Source: Limnohabitans sp. (GTDB lineage Bacteria > Pseudomonadota > Gammaproteobacteria > Burkholderiales > Burkholderiaceae_C). From it: a stretch of DNA of 64,000 nt. Positions 30,489 to 40,814 of this stretch are shown piece after piece. Below the pieces are notes generated by a model. It did no database searches, had not been told where the DNA came from, and saw nothing but the letters and a program-made list of their open reading frames with translations. The position numbers and the translations under genes are program-made. Numbering within the stretch: the first letter of the stretch is position 1; the number at the start of each line of letters is the position of its first letter. The stretch covers positions 1 through 64,000 of the forward strand of contig NZ_JAFEIF010000005.1 in NCBI RefSeq assembly GCF_017848645.1, read 5' to 3'.

Positions 30489-33400
30489 TCAGCCCAGGCG
30501 TTGCAGTTGCTGGCGAATTTTATCGAGCGTGGCACCGAAATCGGCCACGCGCTTTCTGGTCTCGTCGAGCACGGCTTGCGGGGCTTTGGCCACAAAGGCT
30601 TCGTTGCCAAGCTTGGCGTTGGCCTTGGTTATTTCGCCTTCGAGGCGGGCAACTTCCTTGCTCAGACGGATTTTTTCAGCGGCCGCATCCACTTCGATGA
30701 AAAGGCACAGTCGCGCTTCGCCCACTACGGCCACAGGGGCCGATTGTGCGGCGGCTATCCATTCGGCTTCGGTGTCAAACACCTTCACTTCGCTCAGCTT
30801 GGCCAGCGACTGCAGCACGGGGGCTACGCTTTGCATGAAAGTGGTGTCACCCAGCACATACAGGGGCATGCGGGTCGAGGGGGAGACGTTCATTTCGCCC
30901 CGCAGGTTGCGGCAGGCGTCGACCAGGGTTTTGAGCTTGGCCACATGGGCTTCGGCTGCTTCGTCGATGCGCTCAGGCTGGCTCACGGGGTAGGCCGCAA
31001 TGCTGACCGACTCGCCCGGGCGGCCCGCCACCACCGACACTTTTTGCCAGAGTTCTTCGGTGATGAAGGGGATGATGGGGTGCGCCAAGCGCATGATGGT
31101 TTCGAGTGTGCGGATCAGGGTGCGGCGGGTGGCGCGTTGTTGCGCGTCGTTACCGGTGTTGATTTGCACCTTGGCGATTTCGAGGTACCAGTCGCAGAAC
31201 TCGTTCCAGACAAAGTCATAAATCGTGTTGGCCACGTTGTCCAGGCGGTACTCGGCAAAGCCTTTGGCCACATCGGCTTCGACGCGCTGCAGCTGCGAGC
31301 TGATCCAGCGGTCGGCCTGGCTGAAGGCCAAGTAGCCGTGGGCCGGGCCGCCCACTTCGCACTCGGCTTTGGTGTGCTCTTTCAGGCCGCAGTCCTGGCC
31401 TTCGCAGTTCATCAGCACAAAGCGGGTGGCGTTCCACAGCTTGTTGCAGAAGTTACGGTAACCCTCGCAGCGCTTGGAGTCAAAGTTGATGCTGCGGCCC
31501 AGTGACGCGAGCGCCGCGAATGTGAAGCGCAGGGCGTCGGCACCGTAGGCAGGGATGCCGTCTGGGAATTCTTTTTCGGTTTGCTTGCGGACCTTGGGGG
31601 CGGTCTCGGGCTTGCGCAGGCCTTGGGTGCGTTTTTCCAGCAGGGGTTCGAGCGTGATGCCGTCGATCAGGTCAACCGGGTCGAGCACATTGCCCTCGGA
31701 CTTGCTCATCTTCTTGCCTTGGGCATCGAGCACCAGGCCGTGGATGTAGACGTGTTTGAAGGGCACTTTGCCGGTGAAGTGCGTGGTCATCATGATCATC
31801 CGGGCGACCCAGAAGAAGATGATGTCGTAGCCGGTCACCAGCACGCTGCTGGGGAGATAGAGGTCGTAATCGCTTTGGCTGTTGTTGGTGTTGCTATGAG
31901 TTGTGGCGTTGGTTCCGCTGGCGAGCGTGCCGGAACCGGTCTTGCTCATACTCGCTTCGCTCGCAAAGTCGCTGCGCCCGGTCCCGGCACGCTCGCCAGC
32001 TGCGGCGTTGGGCCAGCCCATTGTTGAGAAGGGCACCAAGGCGCTCGAGTACCAAGTGTCCAGCACGTCTTCGTCACGCTTGAGCGTCTTGCCCGGCGCT
32101 TTGGCTTGCGCTTCGGCCTCGTTGCGGGCCACGTATACCTTGCCGTCTTCGTCGTACCAAGCGGGAATCTGGTGGCCCCACCACAGCTGGCGCGAGATGC
32201 ACCAGTCCTGGATGTTGTTCATCCACTGGTTGTAGGTGTTGACCCAGTTTTCGGGCACAAAGCTCACGGCGCCGGACTGCACCGCGTCGATGGCTTTTTG
32301 GGCAATGCTCTTGCCTGTGGCATCGCCTTGGCCCACTTGGTTCATGGCCACGAACCACTGGTCAGTCAGCATGGGCTCGATCACTTGGCCGGTGCGGGCG
32401 CAGCGCGGCACCATGAGTTTGTGTTTCTTCACTTCGACCAAAGCGCCTGCGGCTTCGAGGTCGGCCACCACGGCCTTGCGGGCCACGAAGCGGTCCAGGC
32501 CCCGGTATTTTTCAGGCGCGTTCGCGTTGATCGTCGCGTCCAGGTTCAGCACGCAGATCATCTCCAGCTTGTGGCGCTGGCCGACTTGGTAGTCGTTGGT
32601 GTCGTGGGCGGGTGTGACCTTGACCACGCCCGTGCCAAAGTCCTTGTCCACATAGTCGTCGGCAATCACGGGGATGGTGCGGCCACACAGGGGCAGGTTG
32701 ACTTGTTGGCCAATGAGGTGTTTGTAACGCTGGTCTTCTGGGTGCACCATCACCGCCACGTCGCCCAGCAGGGTTTCCGGGCGGGTGGTGGCGACCGTCA
32801 AGCTGCCTGAGCCGTCGGCCAAGTCATAGCGGATGTGCCACATCGAGCCTTCTTCTTCCTCGCTCTCAACTTCGAGGTCAGACACGGCGCTCATCAGCAC
32901 CGGGTCCCAGTTCACCAGACGTTTGCCACGGTAGATCAGGCCTTGCTCGTACAACTGCACAAAGGTTTCGGTCACGGTTTTGGACAGCTTGGGGTCCATC
33001 GTGAAGTATTCGCGGCTCCAGTCCACGCTGTCGCCCATTCGGCGCATCTGGCTGGTGATGGTGCTGCCCGATTCTTCTTTCCACTCCCACACCTTGCTCA
33101 CAAAGTTCTTGCGCGCTTCTGCGGGTGTGGGGCCCATGTCGTGGCGGCTGATGCCTTTGGCCTGCAGCTGGCGCTCCACCACGATCTGGGTGGCGATGCC
33201 CGCATGGTCCGTGCCCGGAATCCAGGCCGTGTTGTGACCCAGCATGCGGTGGTAGCGCGTCAACGAGTCCATGATGGTCTGGTTGAAGGCGTGGCCCATG
33301 TGCAATGTGCCGGTCACGTTGGGCGGTGGCAATTGGATGGCAAACGCTGGAGCGCCTTCCTTGGGCGCTTGGGTGCCCCGGAAACCGGCGACACCGTAAC

Positions 33401-33512
33401 CGCGTTTCTCCCACTCGGGTCCCCAATGGGCTTCCAGCGCGGCGGGTTCAAACGATTTGGACAGGCTCTCAAGGCCGGGCTGATGGGCCACAGTGGCGGG
33501 TGCGTTGCTCAT
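30489..33512 (-). CDS. valS: Valyl-tRNA synthetase with about 40-aa in-frame insertion
   Basis: [38 protein letters not shown]; insertion between GWPN and [22 protein letters not shown]. Confidence 0.97.
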   Translation of the reverse strand: MSNAPATVAHQPGLESLSKSFEPAALEAHWGPEWEKRGYGVAGFRGTQAPKEGAPAFAIQLPPPNVTGTLHMGHAFNQTIMDSLTRYHRMLGHNTAWIPGTDHAGIATQIVVERQLQAKGISRHDMGPTPAEARKNFVSKVWEWKEESGSTITSQMRRMGDSVDWSREYFTMDPKLSKTVTETFVQLYEQGLIYRGKRLVNWDPVLMSAVSDLEVESEEEEGSMWHIRYDLADGSGSLTVATTRPETLLGDVAVMVHPEDQRYKHLIGQQVNLPLCGRTIPVIADDYVDKDFGTGVVKVTPAHDTNDYQVGQRHKLEMICVLNLDATINANAPEKYRGLDRFVARKAVVADLEAAGALVEVKKHKLMVPRCARTGQVIEPMLTDQWFVAMNQVGQGDATGKSIAQKAIDAVQSGAVSFVPENWVNTYNQWMNNIQDWCISRQLWWGHQIPAWYDEDGKVYVARNEAEAQAKAPGKTLKRDEDVLDTWYSSALVPFSTMGWPNAAAGERAGTGRSDFASEASMSKTGSGTLASGTNATTHSNTNNSQSDYDLYLPSSVLVTGYDIIFFWVARMIMMTTHFTGKVPFKHVYIHGLVLDAQGKKMSKSEGNVLDPVDLIDGITLEPLLEKRTQGLRKPETAPKVRKQTEKEFPDGIPAYGADALRFTFAALASLGRSINFDSKRCEGYRNFCNKLWNATRFVLMNCEGQDCGLKEHTKAECEVGGPAHGYLAFSQADRWISSQLQRVEADVAKGFAEYRLDNVANTIYDFVWNEFCDWYLEIAKVQINTGNDAQQRATRRTLIRTLETIMRLAHPIIPFITEELWQKVSVVAGRPGESVSIAAYPVSQPERIDEAAEAHVAKLKTLVDACRNLRGEMNVSPSTRMPLYVLGDTTFMQSVAPVLQSLAKLSEVKVFDTEAEWIAAAQSAPVAVVGEARLCLFIEVDAAAEKIRLSKEVARLEGEITKANAKLGNEAFVAKAPQAVLDETRKRVADFGATLDKIRQQLQRLG
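31917..32000. repeat. Palindromic element inside valS coding sequence
   Basis: Arms GCTGGCGAGCGTGCCGGAACCGG (31917-31939) and CCGGTCCCGGCACGCTCGCCAGC (31978-32000), 22/23 complementary; 38-nt centre contains CTCGCTTCGCTCGC. Confidence 0.9.
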
Positions 33513-33693
33513 GGGGAGGGTCTTTTCAAAAAAGAAAACGGCAGCTCAGCAGATGCCGTGCGGGACCCTGTCAGGCCCCAAAACAATGATTTTACCCAGC
33601 CCTTCTGGCCTGCTCTTGGGCTTGTAGAGCCCGCTGCTCGGGTTTACCGCCAGCTTGCAGTCCTGCAAATGAGAAGGGGGGGCGGCTAATTAG

Positions 33694-33707
33694 TTGATAT
33701 TTATCAA
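33694..33707. promoter_or_regulatory. Perfect FNR/Anr-type binding site upstream of the rubrerythrin cassette
   Basis: TTGAT-ATTT-ATCAA matches the FNR consensus TTGAT-N4-ATCAA at every defined position; 137 bp upstream of the rubrerythrin ATG. Confidence 0.75.
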
Positions 33708-33844
33708 TGCGGCTGCTCAATAGCATCGGGCAATCAATGCCATTGCATCAATCTATTGGGCAGACTGAACGGTACAGGGTTAATCTACGCCGTCTCTGGC
33801 GATCCTGCCAGGGCAATCGACTCAAAACCCACAAGGAGATATCC

Positions 33845-34267
33845 ATGGCAGCACTCAAAGGCTCGCGCACGGAACAATGCCTGAAGGACGCCTTCGCTGG
33901 CGAATCCCAGGCCAACCGTCGCTATTTGTACTTCGCGAACAAAGCTGACGTTGAAGGTCAGAACGACGTGGCAGCCCTGTTCCGTTCCACCGCTGAAGGT
34001 GAAACAGGTCATGCCCACGGTCACCTGGAATTCCTGGAGCAATCCGGCGACCCAGCAACTGGCATGCCCATTGGCTCGACACGTGACAACCTGGCTTCGG
34101 CTGTGGCTGGCGAAACCCACGAGTACACCGACATGTACCCTGGCATGGCCAAGACCGCCCGCGAAGAGGGTTTTGACGAAATCGCCGACTGGTTCGAGAC
34201 CCTGGCCAAGGCTGAGCGTTCACACGCCAACCGTTACCAGAAAGCCTTGAACGAACTGGTGGATTGA
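33845..34267 (+). CDS. Rubrerythrin-family ferritin-like protein without a rubredoxin domain
   Basis: [52 protein letters not shown]...[24 protein letters not shown]; no CxxC rubredoxin tail. Confidence 0.94.
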   Translation: MAALKGSRTEQCLKDAFAGESQANRRYLYFANKADVEGQNDVAALFRSTAEGETGHAHGHLEFLEQSGDPATGMPIGSTRDNLASAVAGETHEYTDMYPGMAKTAREEGFDEIADWFETLAKAERSHANRYQKALNELVD

Positions 34268-34284
34268 TTCCCCTGGTCCGCGAG

Positions 34285-34315
34285 CCCGCTGCACCGCAAG
34301 GCGCAGCGGGTTTTT
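34285..34315 (+). terminator. Intrinsic terminator or attenuator between rubrerythrin and Fe-S protein genes
   Basis: CCCGCTGC-accgcaaggc-GCAGCGGG followed by TTTTTC. Confidence 0.75.
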
Positions 34316-34376
34316 CTCAGGGCTCTGGCTGCAGAGTCTTCAGAAAAACCCGATAAAAATCTCAAAGGAGCACAAC

Positions 34377-35726
34377 ATGGCCAAAGAAGGCAACCTCGAA
34401 GCCCCCACCCGTCACGCGCTGGGCTGGGAGAGCCCCGACTTCTACAACGAAGAAAAGTGCTTTGATGAGCTCGAGCGCATTTTCGACATCTGCCATGGCT
34501 GCCGCCGCTGTGTGAGCCTGTGCAACTCTTTCCCCACCTTGTTCGACCTGGTGGATGAAAGCAGCACCATGGAAGTCGACGGTGTGGACAAGAAGGACTA
34601 CTGGAAAGTGGTGGACCAGTGCTTCATGTGCGACCTGTGCTACATGACCAAGTGCCCCTACACCCCTCCCCACGAGTGGAACCTGGACTTCCCGCACACC
34701 ATGCTGCGGGCCAAGGCCATCAAGTTCAAAAAAGGCGAAGTGGGCGCAGCCGAAAAGTTTTTGGCCTCCACCGACACCCACGGCTCTTTTGCAGGCATCC
34801 CGATCGTGGTGCAGGCCATCAACGCCATCAACAAAACCGAAGCGGCGCGCAGCGTCATGGAAAGCGTGGCGGGCGTGGACAAAAACGCCTGGCTGCCCTC
34901 GTTGGCCACTAAAAAGTTCCGCTCCAGCGCCCCGGATGCCCAAGCTTCCAAAGTGGTGGACGGCGAGAAAACACCGGGCAAGGTGGCGATTTATTCCACC
35001 TGCTACATCAACTACAACGAGCCCGGCATTGGCCATGACCTCCTGAAAATCCTCGACCACAACGACATCCCGTATGTGCTGGTCGAGAAAGAAAAGTGCT
35101 GCGGCATGCCCAAGCTGGAGCTGGGCGATCTGGATTCGGTCAAGGACTCCAAAGAGGCCAACATCCCGGTCCTGGCCAAATACGCCAAAGACGGTTACGC
35201 CATCATGGCGGCCGTGCCCAGCTGTGCCTTGATGTTCAAGCAGGAAATCCCGCTCATGTTCCCGGACTGCACTGACACCCAGTTGGTCAAAGACGCGATG
35301 TGGGACCCGTTTGAGTACTTCATGGCCCGCAAACGCGATGGCTTGCTCAAGACCGAGTTCCCGCAAAAGCTGGGCAACGTGAGCTACCAGATTCCTTGCC
35401 ACGGCCGTGTGCAAAATATCGGTAAGAAGACCGAAGAAATGCTCAAGATGATCCCGGACACCGAGATCAACACCATCGAGCGCTGCTCGGGTCATGCCGG
35501 CACTTACGGCGTCAAAAAAGGCTCACACGAGATGGCGATGAAAATCGGCAAACCCGTGTTCAAGGCCATGGCCACCATGAAGGACGGCTCCAAGCCCGAC
35601 TTCATCAGCTCCGACTGCCCGCTGGGCGGCCACCACATTGCCCAAGGCTTTGAGGTCAATGGCCTGGGCGCCCCTGAACTGAACCACCCCTTGACCTTGG
35701 TGCGCAAAGCCTACGGTCTCAAATAA
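34377..35726 (+). CDS. Heterodisulfide reductase/GlpC-like (Fe-S)-binding protein
   Basis: Two ferredoxin motifs CHGCRRCVSLCNSFP and CFMCDLCYMTKCPYTPPHEW; CCGMP and CSGHAG CCG-like motifs. Confidence 0.92.
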   Translation: MAKEGNLEAPTRHALGWESPDFYNEEKCFDELERIFDICHGCRRCVSLCNSFPTLFDLVDESSTMEVDGVDKKDYWKVVDQCFMCDLCYMTKCPYTPPHEWNLDFPHTMLRAKAIKFKKGEVGAAEKFLASTDTHGSFAGIPIVVQAINAINKTEAARSVMESVAGVDKNAWLPSLATKKFRSSAPDAQASKVVDGEKTPGKVAIYSTCYINYNEPGIGHDLLKILDHNDIPYVLVEKEKCCGMPKLELGDLDSVKDSKEANIPVLAKYAKDGYAIMAAVPSCALMFKQEIPLMFPDCTDTQLVKDAMWDPFEYFMARKRDGLLKTEFPQKLGNVSYQIPCHGRVQNIGKKTEEMLKMIPDTEINTIERCSGHAGTYGVKKGSHEMAMKIGKPVFKAMATMKDGSKPDFISSDCPLGGHHIAQGFEVNGLGAPELNHPLTLVRKAYGLK

Positions 35727-35737
35727 GGAACACTGCC

Positions 35738-36328
35738 ATGCAACTGACCGGAAAAATCACGCCCGAGACCCTGATGTCTTTGGAGGCCTACACCAAGTGG
35801 CGCAAGGTGCACAAGCCAGAAGTGATCGCCCACCGCAAGCTGCGCAGCGTCCGCCTGGGTGAGCACATCAACATGCAGTTCGAGAGCGAGACCACCATCC
35901 GCTACCAGATCCAGGAGATGCTGCGCATCGAAAAAGTCTTCGAAGAAGAGGGCATCCTGCAAGAGATCGAGGCCTATGCCCCGCTGGTGCCGGACGGCAG
36001 CAACTGGAAGGCGACCATGATGATCGAGTACGTCGACATCAACGAGCGCAGACGCGAACTGGCCAAGCTGATCGGCGTGGAAGATCGCATGTTTGTTGAA
36101 GTCGAAGGCCATGGCCGTGTTTATGCCATTGCCGACGAAGACCTGGACCGCGAGACCGATGAAAAAACCTCAGCGGTGCACTTTGTGCGCTTTGAACTCA
36201 AGCCCGCCATGTGTGCGGCCGTGAAGGCTGGCGCTGGGGTCAAGTTGGGGTGCGACCACACGCATTACCCCTCACACATCGACATCGCGCCCGACACGCT
36301 GGCCAGTCTGGCGGGTGATCTGAAGTAA
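35738..36328 (+). CDS. DUF3501 family protein
   Basis: 196 aa: LTGKITPETLMSLEAYTKWRKVHKPEVIAHRKLRSVRLGEHINMQFESETTIRYQIQEMLRIEKVFEEEGI; family recalled from sequence and position, not searched. Confidence 0.8.
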   Translation: MQLTGKITPETLMSLEAYTKWRKVHKPEVIAHRKLRSVRLGEHINMQFESETTIRYQIQEMLRIEKVFEEEGILQEIEAYAPLVPDGSNWKATMMIEYVDINERRRELAKLIGVEDRMFVEVEGHGRVYAIADEDLDRETDEKTSAVHFVRFELKPAMCAAVKAGAGVKLGCDHTHYPSHIDIAPDTLASLAGDLK

Positions 36329-36468
36329 TCCGTCAGCGATTTTCATGCCATACCCCTGCTGCGGCCCTTGGGCTGTTGCAGGGGTTTTCTCTTGGGTGGC
36401 ATGACGGTCGCATCTGACTTGTCTGCGTTCAAGAGCGCTGGGCCCGGTTCTGGGCAGAAGGTCGTGGC

Positions 36469-37092
36469 TTAGAGGCCCAGCAGCGCCGGGTCGCCTTGAC
36501 CGTGGCGAATCACGGTGGGTTCATCGCCACCCATGTCGATCACGGTGGTGGGTTCGAGCGAGCACGCCCCGGCATCGATGACCGCACCCACTTGGTGTTC
36601 CAGCCGTTCACGGATCTCTTCGGGGTCGTTCAGCGGCAGGTCTTCGCCCGGCATGATGAGGGTGGCCGCCAGCAGCGGGGCGCCATGCAGGGCCAGCAGT
36701 TCTTGCAACACTTTGTGCTCGGGCACGCGCAGACCAATGGTTTTGCGCTGCGGGTGGCTCAAGCGGCGCGGCACTTCCTTGGTGGCTTCCAAAATGAAGG
36801 TAAAGGGCCCGGGCGTGGCCTGCTTGATGGCGCGAAACTGCCGGTTGTCTACTTTGGCGTAGTTGGCCAGCTCGCTCAGGTCGCGGCACAGCAGCGTCAA
36901 GTGGTGCTTGTCGTCCACAGCACGGATGCGGCGCAACTGGTCTGCGGCGTTTTTGTCGTCCAGGTGGCAGACCAGGGCGTAACTGGAATCGGTGGGCACG
37001 GCCAGCACGCTGCCTTGGTTGAGCAGCTGCACGGCTTGCTTGAGCAGGCGAGCTTGCGGGTTGTCGGGGTGAACAGTGAAAAACTGGGCCAT
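36469..37092 (-). CDS. YciO/Sua5-type (threonylcarbamoyl-AMP synthase-like) protein
   Basis: LNQGSVLAVPTDSSYALVCHLDDKNAADQLRRIRAVDDKHHLTLLCRDLSELANYAKVDN; next to the PHP gene as yciO is in E. coli. Confidence 0.9.
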   Translation of the reverse strand: MAQFFTVHPDNPQARLLKQAVQLLNQGSVLAVPTDSSYALVCHLDDKNAADQLRRIRAVDDKHHLTLLCRDLSELANYAKVDNRQFRAIKQATPGPFTFILEATKEVPRRLSHPQRKTIGLRVPEHKVLQELLALHGAPLLAATLIMPGEDLPLNDPEEIRERLEHQVGAVIDAGACSLEPTTVIDMGGDEPTVIRHGQGDPALLGL

Positions 37093-37170
37093 GGGTGCGG
37101 GCAGTCGATTGCCGGTGATGAATCAATGTCTTTACTTGAGGGCGCAGCCCACTTTGAAATGAGGCTGTCC

Positions 37171-38070
37171 TCAGGTTTCCGGGGGCTGGATGCTGATGCG
37201 GTTTTCACGCACCGTGAGCCAGGCCCCCAAAGCACCGCACAGCGCAATCAAGCCCATGCCCACAAAGGTCCATTGGTCAGGCAGGTGGTTGAAGACGATC
37301 CAGCCGCCCAGCACACCGAAGCCAATTTGTGCGTACATATAAGGAGTGAGCGTGGCGGCCGGGGCGCGGCCATAGGCCAGGATCAGGAAAAAGTGCCCTA
37401 CCGTACCCATCAGGCCCATCAGCAACAGCTGCAGCCAAACCACCCCATCGGTGGGCATTTGCCACACGAAAGGCAGCATGAGGGAAGCCAGCACCGTCAC
37501 GATCCAGCCTGTGTAAAAGTGCGTGGTGATCGGGTCCTCGGTCTTGGACATGTGGCTGGTCAGAATCTGGAACCCGGCATTGGCCAGCACCAGCAGCAGG
37601 GGCAAGGCCAAGGTCCAGTCAAATTCATGGCTGCCCGGGCGAATGATGACCAAGGTGCCCACGAAACCGCCCAGCACCAGCAGCCAGCGCAGGGGGCGGA
37701 TGCTCTCCTTGAGCATCCAGGCCGACAGCAAGGTGATCACCAGCGGGCTCAAAAGGGAGATGGCGGTGAATTCGCCCACGGGCATGTACTTGAGGCTCGT
37801 GAAGGCCAGGACGCCGCAGGCCAACAAGAGCAGGCCTCGCGCCAGCTGAAAGCGGGGGTTGCGGGTGCTCAACACTCGGCGGCCACGGCCTGGCCAAACC
37901 ACGATGGTGGTGATCAGCGCCTGAATGACGTAGCGGAACCACAGCGCCACCAGCACCGACAAGCCGGCACTCACATGCCGGGTGGTGGTGTCCAAGGTGG
38001 CGAAACAGGCGGTGGCCAAGACCGCAAAGCCGATGCCCTGAAGGCTGGCGTGTCGGTGCGTCGGGTTCAC
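37171..38070 (-). CDS. EamA/DMT-family transporter
   Basis: Multiple TM helices: FAVLATACFATLDTTTRHVSAGLSVLVALWFRYVIQALITTIVVWP. Confidence 0.88.
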   Translation of the reverse strand: MNPTHRHASLQGIGFAVLATACFATLDTTTRHVSAGLSVLVALWFRYVIQALITTIVVWPGRGRRVLSTRNPRFQLARGLLLLACGVLAFTSLKYMPVGEFTAISLLSPLVITLLSAWMLKESIRPLRWLLVLGGFVGTLVIIRPGSHEFDWTLALPLLLVLANAGFQILTSHMSKTEDPITTHFYTGWIVTVLASLMLPFVWQMPTDGVVWLQLLLMGLMGTVGHFFLILAYGRAPAATLTPYMYAQIGFGVLGGWIVFNHLPDQWTFVGMGLIALCGALGAWLTVRENRISIQPPET

Positions 38071-38912
38071 TGGATGCGGTCGGCGAGCAGGTCCCAGACG
38101 GGGGTCAGCTGACCCGGCAAGAGGGGCAGGGTGCCCAGGTCGATGCGGCTTTCTTCGGGACTGTGAAAGTCACTGCCGCGCGAAGCCACCAGGTCGAATT
38201 CGAGGGCGGTTTCTGCGTAGCGCACCGCTTCTTGCGAGGAGTGGCTGCCGGTGATGACTTCTACCCCACGCCCGCCATGGGCCTTGAATTCGCTGAACAG
38301 TGCGTACTCTTCGTTGGGCGTGAAGCCATAGCGGGCCGGGTGGGCAATGACGGCGATGCCACCGGCCTCGGTGATCCACTGCACCGCTTCTTGCAGCCGC
38401 GCCCAGCGGTGCGGCACGTAGCCGGGTTTGCCTTCGGTCAGGTATTTGCGAAACACCTCCGAGGTGTCGCTGCAGACACCCGTTTCGACCAGGTGCCGGG
38501 CAAAGTGGGTGCGCGAGATCAGCTCGGGGTTGCCCACGTAGTGCAGGGCGCCTTCGTAGGCGTTTTTGATGCCGACTTTGGCCAGGCCGTCTGACATCTC
38601 TTGGGCGCGTTCGCTGCGCCCGCCCCGGGTGCGGCGCAAGCCGGCCACCAGGGCGCTGTTGTGCGGGTCAAAGCCCAGGCCCACGATGTGCACCGTCTGG
38701 TGGGCGAAGGTGACTGAAATCTCGGTGCCTGTCAGGTAGGGCAGGCCCTGCGCACGGGCTGCGGCCAGGGCACGGTCTTGCCCACCCACCTCGTCGTGGT
38801 CGGTCAGCGCCCACAGTTCCACGCCGTTGGCTTTGGCGCGTTCGGCCAGGGCTTCGGGGGTGAGGGTGCCGTCGGAGATGACGGAGTGGCAGTGCAGGTC
38901 GGCGTTCATCAT
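38067..38912 (-). CDS. PHP-domain phosphoesterase (RNase AM / TrpH-like)
   Basis: MNADLHCHSVISDGTLTPEALAERAKANGVELWALTDHDEVGGQ, GSDFHSPEE. Confidence 0.92.
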   Translation of the reverse strand: MMNADLHCHSVISDGTLTPEALAERAKANGVELWALTDHDEVGGQDRALAAARAQGLPYLTGTEISVTFAHQTVHIVGLGFDPHNSALVAGLRRTRGGRSERAQEMSDGLAKVGIKNAYEGALHYVGNPELISRTHFARHLVETGVCSDTSEVFRKYLTEGKPGYVPHRWARLQEAVQWITEAGGIAVIAHPARYGFTPNEEYALFSEFKAHGGRGVEVITGSHSSQEAVRYAETALEFDLVASRGSDFHSPEESRIDLGTLPLLPGQLTPVWDLLADRIQ

Positions 38913-39030
38913 GCGGTCCATTTTAGGCGCATGCCGCTGGGCCACAGCAGCTTGTAGGGTCTTGTCTTGCCCCAGCCCAGCAAAGGGCAACAGCCCTGCA
39001 GTCCTTCGGGCTGATGCCTGTGGCCGATAA

Positions 39031-39321
<291 letters not shown>

Positions 39322-39336
39322 GCCGGGCGGCCCGCC

Positions 39337-39972
39337 TCATTCGGCGGTGGGTGCGTCTGGCGCAGGCGCTTTGACCGGCCGGGGCGGTTTGGGGCGCGGC
39401 GGCTTGCTGGTGTGAATGCGCACCATGGCTTTTTCCATGTCGCCCGCCAGGAGCAAGGGCAAGGCGTTCACAGCGCGCATCAGGCTGTCGTCGATGGCTT
39501 TGCGGTGCTCGAGCATCGGCTTCTTCAAAACCCAGCTGACCACTTCGGCCTTGTCCCCCGGGTGGCCCACGCCAATGCGCAGCCGCCAATAATCGGCCGT
39601 GCCCAGTTGGGCATGGATGTCGCGCAGACCGTTGTGACCCGCATGGCTACCACCTAATTTGAGCTTGGCTTCGCCCGGCACGATGTCAAGTTCGTCGTGC
39701 GCGACCAAGATTTCTTGCGGCTGGATTTTGAAGAACCGGGCCAGTGCGCTGACCGACTTGCCCGACAGGTTCATGAAGGTCTGGGGTTCGAGCAGCCACA
39801 CGTTTTGACCGTTGACGGTGGTGCGGGCCACCAGGCCGTGGTAGCTGCGCTCGGGTACCAGCGACACCTTGAGTTCGCGGGCCACGGCATCGATCCACCA
39901 GAACCCGGCGTTGTGGCGGGTGTCTTCGTATTCGTTGCCCGGGTTGCCCAGGCCGACTAGCAGTTTGATCAT
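39337..39972 (-). CDS. pth: Peptidyl-tRNA hydrolase
   Basis: [41 protein letters not shown]. Confidence 0.97.
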   Translation of the reverse strand: MIKLLVGLGNPGNEYEDTRHNAGFWWIDAVARELKVSLVPERSYHGLVARTTVNGQNVWLLEPQTFMNLSGKSVSALARFFKIQPQEILVAHDELDIVPGEAKLKLGGSHAGHNGLRDIHAQLGTADYWRLRIGVGHPGDKAEVVSWVLKKPMLEHRKAIDDSLMRAVNALPLLLAGDMEKAMVRIHTSKPPRPKPPRPVKAPAPDAPTAE

Positions 39973-40032
39973 GGGGCGTGATTATCCTTGTTGCAGGTGG
40001 CCCAGCGAGCTTGGGCAGGATCTCTCCAAAGC

Positions 40033-40056
40033 AAAAGGCCCGCTTGCGCGGGCCTT
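40033..40056 (-). terminator. Intrinsic terminator of rplY
   Basis: AAGGCCCGC-TTGC-GCGGGCCTT followed on the minus strand by TTTGC. Confidence 0.75.
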
Positions 40057-40089
40057 GAAGGGGCTGGGCCGAAGCCCCAAGCCAGAAGA

Positions 40090-40716
40090 TTACTTCTTGC
40101 CTTTGCCTTTTTTGCCGTCGGCTGGGGCCGCGGCCACAGGGGCAGCGACGACTTCAACGACGGGTGGCACCACGGACACGAGGACCGGGTTTTTCTTGCC
40201 GTGGGTGATGGCTTTGCAGCCAGCGGGCAAGGTGATGTCGTTCAAGTGCAGGGATTTGCCCATGGTCAGGCCCTTCAGGTCCACCGCGATGAATTCGGGC
40301 AGATTGGCGGGCAAGCAAGCGACTTCGATTTCGGTCGCCACGTGGGTGATCGTGCACTTGTCGGTCTTGACCGCTTCGGACTCTTCTTCACCGCTGTAGT
40401 GCAAAGGCACCTTCATGTGCAAAGTGGTGTTGGCGTCAACGCGCTGGAAGTCGATGTGTTGCACCAACTGCTTGTAGGGGTGCATCTGGTAGTCACGCAG
40501 CAAAACTTTGCTGGACTGACCATTGAATTCCATGTCCAGGATCGAAGCGTGGAAAGCTTCCTTTTTCAGGGCGTGCCACAAAGCGTTGTGGTCCAGCTCG
40601 ATCAGTTGGGGGGCCGATGTGGAACCGTAAACGATGCCAGGTGTACGACCGGAATTGCGGAGACGGCGGCTCGCACCCGTGCCCTGCTTGGCGCGCTCAA
40701 AAGCGACGAATTTCAT
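40090..40716 (-). CDS. rplY: 50S ribosomal protein L25/Ctc
   Basis: [60 protein letters not shown]. Confidence 0.96.
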   Translation of the reverse strand: MKFVAFERAKQGTGASRRLRNSGRTPGIVYGSTSAPQLIELDHNALWHALKKEAFHASILDMEFNGQSSKVLLRDYQMHPYKQLVQHIDFQRVDANTTLHMKVPLHYSGEEESEAVKTDKCTITHVATEIEVACLPANLPEFIAVDLKGLTMGKSLHLNDITLPAGCKAITHGKKNPVLVSVVPPVVEVVAAPVAAAPADGKKGKGKK

Positions 40717-40762
40717 AGATTTCTCCTTCTAGGGCCCACCGCGACCAGTGCGGCCCTGACTC

Positions 40763-40795
40763 AAAAAAGCCAGCCAGTCCACAAGGACGGCTGGC
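40763..40795 (-). terminator. Intrinsic terminator of prs
   Basis: GCCAGCC...GGCTGGC stem, T6 tract on the minus strand. Confidence 0.8.
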
Positions 40796-40814
40796 CACGT
40801 TGGCCTCTTTCCGA

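Noticed and set aside
36496-38112. 538-aa plus-strand ORF opposite yciO-like and DMT genes
   Set aside because: Gln/His-rich antisense frame spanning two real genes; not a plausible protein.
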